From positions 20,546,225 to 20,610,224 of the forward strand of contig OZ038386.1 of assembly GCA_964036045.1 (NCBI GenBank): a stretch of 64,000 nt of DNA, in the 5' to 3' direction. The position numbers and the translations under genes were made by a program. Source of the DNA: Eutreptiella sp. 'Long Island Sound 2002'. Taxonomy: Eukaryota > Euglenozoa > Euglenophyceae > Eutreptiales > Eutreptiaceae. The notes beneath the pieces are model-generated. The model worked only from the letters and a program-made list of their open reading frames with translations, made no database searches and was not told where the DNA came from. Shown piece by piece: positions 1 through 12,321 of the stretch (its first letter is position 1; every line of letters begins with the position of its first letter).

Positions 1-532
1 TCGCCCGTGAAGATCGTCAATTGTATGCTTTTCAGTCATGAGAGAGTGGTAAGCAATCAGTGCGGCCTATTTTTTTTATTTTTTTTTGTGACACTCTTGG
101 TAACCCCAGCTGTGTGTGTGTGTGTGTGTGTGCGTGTGGAATTGGAGGATGAAATTAGTGTCATCTGTCATAAATGGTTCTTGAACTGTTCTCCCATTAC
201 GCTTCTCCTTGCAAAGCCCAGTTCGTCCCTCAGCCAGATCAGGTCAGTATGGCCAGATGTTACATCAATTCTATTTGATGCAAGTATTCTCCAGTCCTCT
301 CAAGGCAGTGTGTGCTTGCTCATGGACAGTATTGCGGATTCCTGGGTCCGCAAGCCACAAGCCAGGGTCCACAAGCCAGGGTCCGCTGTGGGTATGAAGC
401 TTGATGCCTCAGCTTTTTGGTTTTGTTTTGGCCATGTGCTTAATAGAACATCTTTGGCTGGATTTTTTTTGCCAGCAATTGATGTTTTTGCCTCAGTCCG
501 ATTCATGAAAGAAACTGGGGGGGAGCCTTAAG

Positions 533-566
533 CGCAGTGCGCGTGCAGTGCGCGCGCATTGCAACT
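533..566. repeat. GCGCAGTGCGC-type short repeat, copy 1
   Basis: GCGCAGTGCGCGTGCAGTGC and the following bases match 1251-1283 (GCGCAGTGCGCATGCAGTGC). Both bracket the small basic ORF at 838-1113, so they may be ends of one element. Confidence 0.6.
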
Positions 567-684
567 ATTTGGGCGTCCGGCCGTACTAGAGACCCATACT
601 TTGAGATACTAGGGGCCCCTAGGGGCATCATGGTGACCCCTAGCGGAGGTTTTGACTTCTGATTTTGTCCCCCTTTGTTTGGGT
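538..684 (-). repeat. Inverted copy of the satellite's right boundary
   Basis: Read on the minus strand, this segment has CCCAAACAAAGGGGGACAAA (part of the 106-bp unit), then the same flank found right of the array: AAAACCT-CGCTAGGG, ATGATGCCCCTAG, TATCTCAAAGTATGGGTCTC, TAGTACGG, GACGCCCAAATAG and a GCGCACTGC-rich end. The counterpart is 29395-29530. The homology covers about 130 bases, with small indels. Confidence 0.9.
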
Positions 685-837
685 GTGCCAAAGGTGATTG
701 AGCAGATCTTGCGGTTCGGCAAGGGTAACCATTTACCAAGGGATGAGGAAAGTGTAATTATCCAGGATGGGCTTGATGGCTAACCATTCTCTGAAGGCGG
801 CAGTGAAGCGCCAACACTGTAGCCTGCGATTGACCGT

Positions 838-1113
838 TTGCGCCGTGAGAAAAAAGAGAGAGAGGCCAAGAAACAAGCAAAACATGCGCAGCAGGTCCTA
901 GAAAAGCGGCAACGCACACTGGATGCTTTTTGTGTTGCTGCGCCCCCTCGGGCCGATGTGGCTTCGTCCATCTCCAATCTCCCTCAACCCTCTCAGTCCT
1001 CGCAACCCCCTGTGACTACACAATCTCAACCCCAATCCGATTCTAACCGCAAGGGAAAGGAGACAGCCCCTTCCTCACAACCGAAACCACGCATGTGGCA
1101 CTGGGCATTGTAA
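838..1113 (+). CDS. Possible remnant of a basic, low-complexity transposon protein
   Basis: An open frame of 91 codons is rich in Lys/Arg/Glu and Gln, then Ser/Pro/Gln: REKKEREAKKQAKHAQQVLE, KRQRTLDAFC, then a low-complexity tail ending MWHWAL. The RxxxxxxAKxAQ...QRTL organisation resembles LRARRQEEVAKQAQ...QRTLFGML in the accessory gene at 16552-17057. QRTLDAFC fits the core of a PCNA-binding (PIP) box (Q-x-x-L-x-x-F). I do not recognise a family, and no clean start or exon border can be chosen. A non-coding origin is possible. Confidence 0.3.
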   Translation: MRREKKEREAKKQAKHAQQVLEKRQRTLDAFCVAAPPRADVASSISNLPQPSQSSQPPVTTQSQPQSDSNRKGKETAPSSQPKPRMWHWAL

Positions 1114-1250
1114 CGAACATGTGTGTGTAATGTTAAGGGAAGGTAGTTTGCAACTTTCTTGAGCTGGGGCAGTTTGGGTCACCAAATTCTAAGGGTGTTT
1201 CCAAGGGGTGTGCTTGGGGGCTCTTCGGGGGGAACATAGTCTAAAAGTAG

Positions 1251-1283
1251 CGCGCAGTGCGCATGCAGTGCGCACGCAGTGCA
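1251..1283. repeat. GCGCAGTGCGC-type short repeat, copy 2
   Basis: Direct-repeat partner of 533-566. A related GCACTGCGCTAAGTGCGC string also lies right of the satellite at about 29517. Confidence 0.6.
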
Positions 1284-1699
1284 AAGATTCCCCCTGGGGA
1301 ACACCCAGGTGCCAGACATGATAGATGCCAGAAGCCTCCGGCGAACCTCACATATTGGTAGTTCAATGTGCAAGCTTGATGTATCAGCACGTGCTAGGTA
1401 CTGTCAATGCTAGCAAGGCCCCAAGCACCAACGGTTGAAGCATGCCGTAGCACCTGTTTTTGGGACCTGTTGGTGGGGGTTTTGAAGCATACCGCGGCAA
1501 ATTTCAGCATGCCCCCGCACACTTAAACTTGGGTTGGGATTTCTTTGGGAAAAAATATGAGACCAAAATATCAATCCCATCCCTGAGCACTCATTTGTCA
1601 GAGATGGCCAGTACTCCAGTGGTCAAATGCTGCTCTGTGAGTGGGACATTTGTGGTTTAATTCCTGGCACCCATAGTATGTGGCAAACCTGGCAAGGGC

Positions 1700-1770
1700 A
1701 TGGGAGCATAGTCCAACCAGGTTTTCTCTTTTTCTTTTTCTTTTTCTTTTTTTCCTTTTGCTCTGTTGTG
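1700..1770. repeat. (CTTTTT)n pyrimidine tract
   Basis: Imperfect CTTTTT repeats and a T run lie just upstream of the possible zinc-finger exon at 1805. Confidence 0.7.
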
Positions 1771-1804
1771 CATTGGCAGAACATTGTTTTTTCTTCGTGT
1801 TCTG

Positions 1805-2021
1805 ATGTCTACTGTTGAATCCACTGAGGAGGGGACAACACAACCCAAGAGGAACAAGGAGACAACCAAGAGTATTACAGACTGTTTGCAGTGGGCAATT
1901 GGAGAAGGCATCGGGCAGTACCTATGTTGTACAGACACCCAGGGTGAGGGTGGAAATGGGAGTATTTTATGTGCAGTTTGCCTGTCATCAAAGGGTGCCA
2001 TTATGAAGGACCATGTTTCAG
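1805..2021 (+). CDS. Possible BED-like zinc-finger exon of a transposase
   Basis: From ATG 1805 the frame gives MSTVESTEEGTTQPKRNKET and continues through TDCLQWAIGEGIGQYLCC to ILCAVCLSSKGAIMKDHVS, ending at a good donor (TTTCAG|GTAAAAAC). CxxC followed by x11 and H is the first half of a BED/C2H2-like finger of the type found at the N-terminus of hAT transposases. The second His would be in the next exon, which I could not place in phase. It could equally be an old fragment. A hAT C-terminus is present elsewhere in the window (44317-45075), but nothing links the two. Confidence 0.3.
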
Positions 2022-2038
2022 GTAAAAACAAGAAATAA

Positions 2039-5000
2039 CCAGATGGTTCCTACGCCCCCCCCAGCCAGTCAAGTTAGTGTTAGGTTTCAGCTTTTGGAAA
2101 ATTTTGTTACCCACCACCTATGACTTGAAGGATGCCGCAACACAGAGAATTTCCCTTTGGGACCATGAATGCTTGGTGGCCCCCTCCTCTTTTACGCTAG
2201 GATTTTCTTCCTACCTCCGGGGCTTCAGTGGGAGCAAAAAGCACATTAGGCATGCACGGGGCATTTTCTTTTAGGTTTCATGTCCATGACCAACACTATT
2301 CTGGGCACTCTCCAAGTTTTTCGGGCCCTAAGGACTTCAATGTTGGAAGGGTGATGTTGCTAATTTGATGCCTTTGTGCTTGGGGGACCCCGATATAGCG
2401 GAATCGATGCAGCCATTTTTATTTCGTTAGATTTCCTAATATTGTCGGGGTCCGCAGCTGCTTTGAATGCGTAACACTTTGAAGACTCAGGTACCACAGG
2501 GCCGGTGTTGCCACTTTGAATGCCTCTGCTCTTGTAGTTTCCGATTTTCCGGAGAGTTTGTGTGCTCGCTCTCCATTTCGAAGACTCCATGGCAACAATA
2601 TTTATGTGGCCACTTAATGCTTTTACAATGGAAGGATTTTATAGATGCAAATCAATAAGACCACTTTACTGGACACTCTTAACCAATTCTTCGTTGTACA
2701 AATGAGCAAAAAGGTGCTCATTCTGTGCCCAAAACAACCCGTGCACCTGTTTGAGCGGTCGTGGGCATAAAACTATCCCCAAATGGGAGACAAAATTACC
2801 CTTAAAATCATCTTAAGTAGTTTTGTGCCGTGTTTTAGTAAAACCACCCTTTGGAATCATAAAGCCACCCCTAAGCCTAACCTGGGCTGGTTTTATGCCA
2901 CTGCGACCACAAATGAAGCAACAAAACAATCAAAAGCAATCTGAACAATGCAATCAGCACAATGTCAAAGAATAATAGGATGATCCATGACCTTTTCACA
3001 GAACAAACTCGAGACCATTGATAACCCATTGATGAGATTTGGGAGGGGTCACGGGTAGGAAAGGAAGAGGCGGTGACTTTGATTGACTGATGAAGCACAC
3101 AAAATGAAGAGGAGACCCCAGTTATATGATAGCCACCTTGGTGAAAAAGGTGCCTTGAAAGAACCAAACATCATCACTGCGAGATGATGGGAACAACTGA
3201 GCATTGGCAACACCTCAATAAATTCACCCGTCAACTATTGCTATACTACACACAACATAAAATGAAATTTGTCGATTCAAATTGCACAAAAGGTATGACT
3301 TTGTTTAATTGTGGTTTCTCATGGTTAATACAACAAATAGTCTCCATGAAAGTGTGGTGTCATTGGAGTCATTACAAAATGTTGCGGTGTACTTCCAACG
3401 ATACCACATCCATCAACTTTGTCCCATGATCGTGTGGTGTGGTAGCATTACAGGTTGCATCGCAATCGTCTAAACCCGCAAAAGAACATGTGTTGTTGTT
3501 CTTTCATCAGCACACATTTACTGTGTAGCTTGACACGAAAAAAACACCCTGTTTTTGTGGTCCTTGGGATGATGCAAAGAGCAACGGACGTGATACATAA
3601 TTTGGTGCATATTTGGGCAAAATCACGTTGGACAACTACATATGGCAGGGACTATGAAGCGACTCTGAATGCTTAGACATTTGGTCGTGGGTATGAAAAT
3701 GCCCCAACATGGGAGGCAAAACTACACCGAACTCCTCTTTTCGGCCATTTTTGATCCTTGCAGTGGTTTTATGCTACGTGGAGGTGCTTTTATCTCCCCT
3801 CCCTTTTTAGAGGATACACCCACCTCCCTTTGTTATTACCCTTGAAGGGTAGTTTCATCCTCCGTTGGGCAGCTGCGGAGGGAGGTTCCTGCATTTCCAT
3901 TTTAGGTATGAAAGAAGGAGAGGTGTTCCAAAGTCACGGAACTATATGTGATTGTATACTTAGAGCTTTGTGTGTTGTCTGATGTTTGACTTGGCTGAAG
4001 AGAAGTTTTATAGATGAGGTCTTGAATGGGGTTTCAAACATAGTTTGAATTCTACATGGATTAGGGTAGGGCTTGAGATAAAACCTACTTTGGAAAAGAG
4101 GTGTGGGATGGGGTTTGCCACATGGTGTAGCATCATTGCCTCACCTATTCCATTATCATCCATTACATGCAAATTACCATCCATCCTCCGACGCGGAACA
4201 CTTTGTGTGCAGAGTGCGCAGTGGAAAAGCTAGTGTGTATTGAGTGATAACCCATACTTTTTACGCACTTCACTTGCCTCATATTACCTATTTTTGACGA
4301 CATGCTTTAATTTCATCTTGCAATGAGACCCCGAAGATGATAGTCCAATGGATCAAAGAAGATGAATGATGACCTCTTTTATATTCTTGAATGTTGTGGC
4401 ACAAGCCATGGATATTGGGATGCAAAGCTATGAAGAATGTGCGTGAAAGCGGTACATAAACAGAAAACGCAACAATGGGGTGCATACATGGATTTCTTCA
4501 TGATGGTGTCTCAAGCTTGGAAACAACGTGGACACTAAAAGACTTAGTTTTGTAATTTGAGATTTTTGAGGAGCTTGGGATTGAAACACTTAAAACAAGT
4601 GCAAGTAGCAAAGCTTTTTGAGAAGAATGTTCTAAGAGTAACACAGAGTGCAAAGAATCTTTCTGAATCTTTGCAAAATCTTATAGACACATCAAAACCT
4701 CCAAGCTGTCAAACACATAGGCCAGGTCACCTGGTCACAAATGTACACACTTGATGGCACAATATGCTTTGTCTTCGGCCTCACCGGTTTCTTAAATTAT
4801 GGCAGCACAAAGTGTGTCTCGCTTTCGTGGGGCTTATTCAATCCGATCTAAAAAGCCATAGGCGCGGAGGCATGCTCAATTTCACACTCCTGGTCACAGT
4901 CATAACATAATACAAGCTTGATGCAATGCCATCTTCTAGCACATTTTCTACCAATCACGGAAAAATGCCCCCTAGGTGCAAATGAATTGTCGAAGATGGA

Positions 5001-6870
5001 AGCAAACTACGCATGAGAGCATATATAGCACCTATGACCTAGGCCGGCAGGTGCGAGGGGGTATAGATGATGTGGGCGGAGCAGCCACACTTCCTACTAG
5101 CTCTGCACTTTCATCCGCCTCCCCCTTCCAATGTATGACCCAATAGGGCAATGTCCGGCTAACGATACCAACAACCACCCCTTTGTTCTTCATTGTCACA
5201 AAGATCTAGAGCATGGCAAGCACCAGAGATGGCAAAACACGAAACCATCTAGAACTGCACTTGGGAGCCAACAAAACTATGAATGGGAGAGCACAATGTT
5301 GGTAAATGTTTTCCTTCCCTTTGAACAGTTCCCTTTGAACAGGTAGTTGGGGCTTGTGAATACCTTGCGGCTACAGGTCATGTGGTTTTGCCTGAAATTT
5401 TTCGGAACATTTTTTCAGGTGACCAGGATTCTTTTTAAAATGAAATCATCTAACACAATATGGGGACCTGTGCAGTTTGAATCCAATGCATTGGGCTCTT
5501 GAGGCACAAACAGTTGGAGGAACAGACATTGCAGACATTGCTGGGCCAAATGCAATGAACCAAAAAAAAAATTGCAGATCCTGTCTCTTCAAAGAAATAT
5601 TCTTGGAAAAAAACCCACATGCCACTGCCGCCTAGCAGCTAAAAGCTCAAAACAGTCCTCAATCCTGAACGATCAACCATACCAAGCAGTAACCTCAACA
5701 TCCATCGGTTGGAATTGTTTGGTCCACCACCAAGGGTGGCACAGGGCATGGTGTTGTTTTTCATGGTATGCTTTTTTAAGATTCGAGAGGTGGTGATACT
5801 GTCAGGCTGATGAATGTTCACAGCAGACCAATTTCCAAACCAAATCTGAAGAATTCTTCTGAATAACAACAGCAATCAAAAAGCTGCCACTGAATAACAA
5901 CAGCAATCAAAAAGCTGCCATTCATTCGACTGCCCCTCAGATGGTTAGCAGCAGAAGTAACAAGATGTGAGCTGAATTACATGCAACTATTGGTCTCCTA
6001 AACTACATCAGAGAAAACAAGCTGGGTGGGTGGAACAACTCGCACGTCTCAGCACAGTTGCATTCCAACAATTTGCAAAGGTCAGGCGAAAGGGGTCAGC
6101 AAGATGTCTTCAGAATTCACGAATCAATACCAGCGCTTCTTCAATTGGGGGTTATTGGAAACACAAGGGGCACAACTGGCTTTGGTCACCACCACGATTC
6201 CGAATATTTTGTGGCAGATTAGCAGACACTAATGGACTCCTCACACCTGACTGACACCTGGCTGCTTGGCCCTGTCATGTCCTACAAAATGGGGCTCAAC
6301 TGGCGCGAGCCTGGATGCCCCGGAGGTGACCTGGACCTCAAAGTTCAGAAAAACTGGAAATCGAAACCTCTGAAACCAACGGACCAGCAGGTCCAGAAAA
6401 ATCATCAGTCGTCTGGGATTCAGGGAAAATGTTTTGACAATTTTTGATTCCAAATACCTGTCCTCCAAATTCATAGTCTCTGATTACTGGTCCCCATCAA
6501 TGGTAAAAACAATTAACAGTCACTGAGCGATCCTCTTCTCCCACTGTATCTTGCACTCAGCCTTTGACTTCGAACGCAGCCACAGGTGCTGTGTATGCCC
6601 AGGCTTCCTCAGGCTGACAGCCGTTGAACATACAGAAAACACAGGCTCTGCCCCTGAATATCTGTACATGACTTGCAGCTCCTCCTCACTCCTCAACTCC
6701 ACTCTTCCTCCATCTGCGTTACACGTTACACGCTACATTATTATCTATATCTGCCCTATTTCTGCTCTTCATCTTCCTCCCTGAACTCAACCCAGGCAGG
6801 AGCCAGACGACGAATCCATGAATGAACCATACGACCTGCGAACAACCATGCGAACAATGGACATGGACCC
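2039..6870. other. No supported gene
   Basis: Low-GC sequence with only short open frames on both strands. I see no conserved domain, no tRNA and no convincing exon chain. The only clear structure is a 31-bp direct duplication at 5860-5921. Confidence 0.6.
5860..5921. repeat. 31-bp tandem duplication
   Basis: GAATAACAACAGCAATCAAA followed by AAGCTGCCACT occurs twice back to back. Confidence 0.9.
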
Positions 6871-6879
6871 GAGGTTGAA

Positions 6880-7375
6880 TTGATGTGGGTGCGGATGTGG
6901 ATGTGGATGGAGTGCAACCTAGCACTGGAAAAGATGCAGACCCACGCCTCAGATTCAGATGCAGCTCCAACTGTGGACCCAGATGCAAATGCAGATCCAG
7001 GTCCAGATTTGGATCATCCAGATCCAAATCTGCAATTCATCCGAATTAAAATGCAGATCCAGAATTGTGCATTTGGATCAGCGTCTGCATATGGATCTCA
7101 ATCTGCATGTGAATGACGTTTGGTGGCCCCCCGGATGATCCAATAAAAATGACCAAATACACAGTGACTATGACCCCGAAACGTGAATGACACATGTCTG
7201 CACCAGATTCCTGGCCCAGAGCTGCATCTGCATCTGCTTCCTGATCCAGTTGGAGATTGAGATTGAGCTCTGGAATGGAAAGGATACACAATGGCATCCA
7301 AATTTGAATCTGCTGTTGCGACAGGACCACCACCTGATCTGGGTCTCTGAATGCAGATGCAGATGTACCTCATGA
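6880..7375. repeat. Degenerate GATCCA/GCAGAT-type hexamer region
   Basis: Repeated words CAGATCCA, GATTTGGATC, CTGCATCTGC and GATGCAGATG on both strands give alternating Leu/His/Asp-rich or Cys-rich open frames in several frames. This looks like simple-sequence DNA, not a gene. Confidence 0.6.
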
Positions 7376-7602
7376 GGCGCCATTGGGTCTCTGAGCCGCT
7401 CAAAAACCGCTGCAGTTAACTATTGCAGGGGTGCCCCTGCGAAAAATTAAGCAGAAAATATTTAAACTATTTGAACTGGCCAAAGCCAAAGACATGAGGC
7501 GAACAACCACCAAATTCAATAAAAGCCACCAAACTTGCAGTTTCGTGTTAAATGGTTAACCTGGTGCCTCTTGGCGTGAATATGAGGGTGTGGGATGGGG
7601 CT

Positions 7603-7643
7603 GGGTGTGTGTGTGTGTGCGCGCGCGCATGGGGGGGGGGATT
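7603..7643. repeat. (GT)n(GC)n then G run
   Basis: GTGTGTGTGTGTGCGCGCGC is followed by a G homopolymer, a short Z-DNA-prone tract. Confidence 0.85.
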
Positions 7644-8071
7644 CAAGACGACGCATCAAAACCCCTGAAATTTAGCCCCTGGGCTATCCTTTCTGAACCC
7701 TGTATCCGCAACTGCCGTTACGGGCAAATCGGCTCCTGTTAGCCATTCCGCACGGTCGGCTGACCACCAACCGCCGTCGGTTAGGCTCGGTTAGGTACCA
7801 ACCGCCGTCAAAACCTGCCACCTTAAACCTCAGGCTGTCCTTTGGAAAAGAAAAAATAAACGTCTCACTGATAAAACCAGCCTGCCTGCATTTTAAGACA
7901 GCCGGTGGTCGTGGGTCAGTTGGTAGAACGGCGTGACCCGGCCTCACATGCGCATGGTCCGCAATGCGTGGCCCTTGCTGCAGGCAACGTACCCTCACCA
8001 CGGGCTGGTCGTGTGGCACACCGTCTGCTGGCATCGCAAGGAAAAGATCCAAAGAAACCGAAAAGCCAGAG

Positions 8072-8191
8072 CTAATTTGGACTTTTCTTGTCTGCTGCAG
8101 CGCCGGTCTCCGCCTGCTGCGCCTTGTGCACCTCTGCAAAGGCCTCTGTCAGGGCTTGAGCCGCATCCTGCCACACAAAGGAGCGACAACA
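8072..8191 (-). CDS. Alpha/beta hydrolase last exon: C-terminal helix and stop
   Basis: Acceptor GTACTCCTCGAG| then 39 codons and TAG. The product is CCRSFVWQDAAQALTEAFAE followed by VHKAQQAETGAAADKKSPN. Phase 0 fits the exon ending at 9255. An amphipathic helix of the type DAAQALTEAFAEV is what normally follows HGFF in this family. The acceptor has only a modest pyrimidine tract, and a second possible acceptor lies upstream (GAGTCTGCAG) but breaks phase. The stop at 8072-8074 ends the gene. Confidence 0.65.
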   Translation of the reverse strand, partial: CCRSFVWQDAAQALTEAFAEVHKAQQAETGAAADKKSPN

Positions 8192-8582
8192 CTCGAGGAG
8201 TACACCAGTGACTCCCCAAGTCACTGCAGACTCCAACGCAATCGCAAACACAATGTCTTAACGGGAAGGGACAAGGCGGGCTGCGCCCAAAATTGATGAA
8301 GGGGGGGAAGGGGGATTGCGGGCAAGGGTGGCTTGATCCAAGAAACCCCCCCTGCTCCGGATTCCGCCGCATCCTGTGGAACATGTTGCCCTCGAAAAAT
8401 CCATGGGAGCCCCTAGACATCCTTGAGCCATGGGGGTGTAGAAAATGATGCAGACTATGGATTCATTCATTCATTCATTCTATGGCAACTTCGGCCCTGC
8501 CTGCAAATCTGAAAAAATAAATGGGATACATATGCACCAAACAACCAGCATGAGCTGTGACAAAAACAGGCAAAGAGAGGCA

Positions 8583-8940
8583 AAAAAATCACCAAAAACC
8601 CTTCCAACCTAGCCCCTACTATCCCAAATCCCTCCGAAAATGGGTCAGAAACGCCTTTTTCCAAAAGTGATCCTGGACCATTGGGGGTGCACAAACAAGC
8701 GAAATGAGCCCATTTTGAGCCCTTTTGACCCAGTTTAGCCCATTTCGCCACATGTATGCACCAAGTTGTACCCTTCGCACGTACCTTAGAGCCGTATGGT
8801 GGAGCCACCTAGAGTTGGGGAGAGGGGTGTAGATTAGAGGATACATATACATATAGTCTCGCCGGTATATTACTACACCCCTCTCCCCTTAAATCTAGCT
8901 AACAAGCAAGCAAGCAAGCAAGCAAGCAACAAGCACTTAT
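8583..8940 (-). repeat. Composite repeat: 162-bp type unit plus hairpin plus (CAAG)n, copy A
   Basis: Inverted relative to 62048-62340. It shares GGGGAGAGGGGTGTAG...CTACACCCCTCTCCCC arms, CTAGGTGGCTCCACCATACG, ACAACTTGGTGCATACATGT and TGGTCCAGGATCACTTTTGG. The hairpin spacer and the microsatellite differ: (CAAG)n here, (TTG)n at 62.05 kb. Confidence 0.9.
8814..8892. repeat. Hairpin: GGGGAGAGGGGTGTAG inverted repeat
   Basis: GTTGGGGAGAGGGGTGTAGA at 8814 pairs with CTACACCCCTCTCCCC near 8875-8890, enclosing an AT-rich loop. The same arms occur at 62093-62143 with a shorter loop. Confidence 0.85.
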
Positions 8941-8999
8941 CTTTTCCGTTTTGGCTATTCCTTTGCCTCATCGCTCCATTCACCACGAATGAAAACACA

Positions 9000-9125
9000 A
9001 TAGGGCGTTCCAGCAGATGAATCTGCGGAAGCACCCAACGAGCAGTGTGTTATAGGAGCTACTGAAAAAACTACTCCTCCCCATTGGTGTAGGCTTGGGG
9101 GTCTGGAGGGGGGCATCAGTCTGGC
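9000..9125. repeat. Diverged dispersed repeat, partner at 37083-37215
   Basis: Shared words include GCATTCCAGCAGA-type, AGGCACCC-GCGAGCAG, ATAGG-GCT-CT and TAGG-GTCTGG, in the same order and orientation. It lies beside hydrolase exon 9255. Confidence 0.55.
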
Positions 9126-9254
9126 ACCACACATAACCTCACCACCCTGACACAGAAGTTGCCCGTGGGGATGGGTGGCGAGCACAACATCTCGATGACG
9201 CTGCGAAAGACCCCACAATACCCACAGCACCTGCAACGCCTCCATGCCGTCTAC

Positions 9255-9317
9255 CTTGCTGCGCCACTGCCTCATTCCAAAGAACCCATGCCACCCCAGA
9301 TAGCGCTTGTGCTTCAC
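9255..9317 (-). CDS. Alpha/beta hydrolase exon with catalytic His
   Basis: Acceptor CTGCGCTCAG| and donor CGCAGCAAG|GTAGACGG bound 63 bases, exactly 21 codons: VKHKRYLGWHGFFGMRQWRS-K. It follows AGVS from the previous exon to give AGVS-VKHKRYLGWHGFFGM, matching the family pattern AGV-V---RY-G--HGFF, so His of WHGFF completes the triad. An alternative donor 24 bases further (GCGTTGCAG|GTGCTG, exon to 9231) also keeps phase 0 and would add VDGMEALQ. The shorter form is preferred because it joins well to the last exon. Confidence 0.82.
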
Positions 9318-11039
9318 CTGAGCGCAGAACGGTATGCACCAGCAGCACAACCATGTGACTTTAAATGAAAAATGGTGCGTATGGGGGCGTAGGGGACTAC
9401 AACAGCAGGGGGCAGCGCCGCACCAGGTGCACCCAGAGCAACATTTGGACACAGGTGAAAGCCCAAACGTCCCAGCAGAATGTGCTGAATGCGAGAGAAG
9501 TATACGCTGCACTCAGGTTTCAGCAGGCGCACCCCCCCCCCTCTCCGAGACAACCTCCAGCGATCCATATGGTAACAGCCAGGGGAGTCCATGAAGCCCT
9601 GCACCCTCAAAAAAAACAAAGAACTCCGGCTGGACTCCGATATATTCAATGGAGCACTAGCCCATTGGCAACTGCCGCTGCATAAGTGCCAACCAGCACT
9701 GGTGATCTGTGCAATATTGGCAGTTGGCAGCCGACCAACATCTGTTCACTGCAATGCTGCCACCAAAAAGTAAAAATTGTCCTTATTGGTGACCAAAAAA
9801 AAAGAAATATCGTACTCCCAGCAAACAGCCCTGCTGCTCTGGAACATTGTACATGCCACATTGACTGGAGGCTGGTGCACTATGAAAAGGGAAAGCAACA
9901 TTGTGCCTGGGCGTGTTTTGCACTGGCTGTAGGGCAGGTTGTGATGCTAGTGGTGAGCATCCACTGCGAGCCTGCTCCTCTCCCTACCCTCCATTGCAGT
10001 GTCCTCCATCCTATCTCTCCATCTTGGAACCTTGCAGCAGAGCATAGGCCTGATACAGGGGCCTGTCATTATGGCTCTAGGGTAAAATCGAGGGGGACTC
10101 CGGTGGATGGCCACACTGTGGGGTACCCTAGTGGCCAGTTGCTTGTATGCTGGCCCAGCCACGGGTCCTAATTGCTGTGCCTGTTGGGTGAAAATTGTAT
10201 CCACAAGAACAAAAAACGAATACCACACAAGAAAATATTTTTGCTGTGACCACGGAAAAAGACACAAGAAAAAAAACCGACTCCCCTGACCGTTTCTAAT
10301 GATCAGCCAAGGAGAAGAAAAATGGACGAACAAAAAATTGAAATGCTGAGTATTCTAATAGTTCAATCACAATTAATCCTATGGCATTAATTAATTTTTC
10401 AAATCAAGGAATTACTACTTAGTATGAATGAATGATAACATGATCATAACTTAATCACTTTATCACCTTTTGACCTATGGAACCCCGGTAAACCAACCCT
10501 AGCATGTGCCCAGTGCACCACTCCTTGTTGCAAAAAAGGGGAATAGAAGTATGTTGACAGCGTGAAATACCCTGCAAGTGTTCCCATTCATCATTATCCA
10601 TCACTACAACGGTGCCCAAAGCAGTACATGGCAGCCAAACACAGCGAAGGAAGCTGGGCCTGAAAAAAGTAGGCACAAAATGTCACTTTTGAGGCTGATG
10701 TTGGTCATCCCCCCCCCATAAAAAGGCTTGTTGAGCCACTAGCCGGGTACAAAAGCGACTACACATTGCCCCAATGTGTTTGTTCCAATGTAAATGTCAT
10801 GTCCACATACATCCTGTACACCCAAACCGTCCAAAACACAGCATTTTTTGGCAATTTTTGACAGATTTTGAAACTTGGGTCCGCCACTTGTGGTGCCCAT
10901 TCCCCAACGCCACTATTGACACTCCTGCTCAAACTTTGTGTGGTTGTACTTCGCACTCATAGGTATCATCCACCAAAATCTGATTTCCCCCCTCATTTCA
11001 CATGCGCCTGCTGCTTGCTGCTCAATGCTGCTTGCTAGC

Positions 11040-11262
11040 AAAGGTTCCTCTCCCCTAGACCTTAAAGCGGGTCATAAAATCCTACCGGTTACACCAGCTC
11101 ACTGAAGAGGGTTAAAAACCTTACTCGTTGCACTAGCTCGGTGACCCTAATCCTAGTACAACAACCCCAGGTTAGGGTCAGCGAGCTGGTGTAACCATTC
11201 AGGTTTTACAACCCTCTTTATGGTCTAGCATGGAGCTACCCTTCTTAGCAGCAGCAAGCAGC
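11040..11262. repeat. Large imperfect palindrome
   Basis: GGTTACACCAGCTCACTGA near 11087 is answered by TCAGCGAGCTGGTGTAACC near 11177. The pairing extends outward through GGGTCATAAA/TTTATGGTCTAG and GCAGCAAGC-type microsatellite on both outer sides. The layout is like the 8.8 and 62.1 kb hairpins. Confidence 0.7.
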
Positions 11263-12321
11263 AAGCAAACAAGCAACAGCAGGAAGCAGCAACAGCATGC
11301 AAGCACGCACAAAATGGGAAAAAAACAGAATTGGGACATGGTGGGTCGGAGTTGGTAGAAATTTGGCGCATGGTACCTGTGAGTACGGAACATATTTCAA
11401 CAAATTTTGACAGTGGCAGCCAGGAACCAGTGTTGCCAGTGCGGGTGGCAAGTTCCAACAATTATCAAAATGGCCTGGAAGTGCCGTTATTTTGTGGTTT
11501 ATGGTTCATAGAATGCACAAATACTAGGCCTCACGAATGTAATGCAGCCACCTGTACGTTCCTGTGTGGGGATACAAATACGGGCACAAACAAGGACAGG
11601 GACCGTGCATGGTTTGCTGTCTCTAGGGTGCATAGCTTATAGTGTGCGTGTCCTCACCAGCTCGTTCCCAATGTTCAGTCGTGGTTAGGAGACACATTCT
11701 ATCATCTGAGCAACATGTGATGGACATGCATGCATCATGGACATCAGTGCGGTAGGCTGCTGTAGGCAAAATTCTGCCTTTTGGGACCGCCCCCCCCCCC
11801 CCCCCATGAACTAGGACAGGTGTCCTTGGTGGCTGCCGACAACAGCATTGATGGAAAAGACCTGTCTAGACATTGCAGCACAGCAACCCATGCTTGGGAG
11901 GTCATCAACCCAATAGAGGTGGGGGAGGGGGGGGGGGCCAAAGCGTAAGGGAGACATCACCACTGCTCACTTAGGCTAGCCCCCCCCCTTCCCCTCAAGC
12001 ATGGACCATCCCCCATTACAGGAGGCTACCACCAACCCACCCGAGGGGACTGGATGTTGGCGGGCAGTGCCTGTGCATGGCGTGGTACCGTAGCGTGGTG
12101 TGGCCCATGGTGTGTGGGTGGGTGGGACAGGTCTGCAGACCATAACGCGTGTTGGCCTATTTGTAATGTCCCTGAGCTGCAACTCACGGCCTTGGCAGTG
12201 GGTTGACAGCAGAGGTGGGCGTGGGACGTTCCCTGCGGGTTAGCCTTCAACGCATCACTTTACAAACTGCACATCGCCAATGGCCCCCAAAACTACAAAA
12301 CTGCGGCAAACGCAAACGTAC

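Noticed and set aside
7900-7990. tRNA (GGGTCAGTTGGTAGAAC resembles a box A)
   Set aside because: No box B, no acceptor stem or anticodon arm could be folded from the neighbouring bases.
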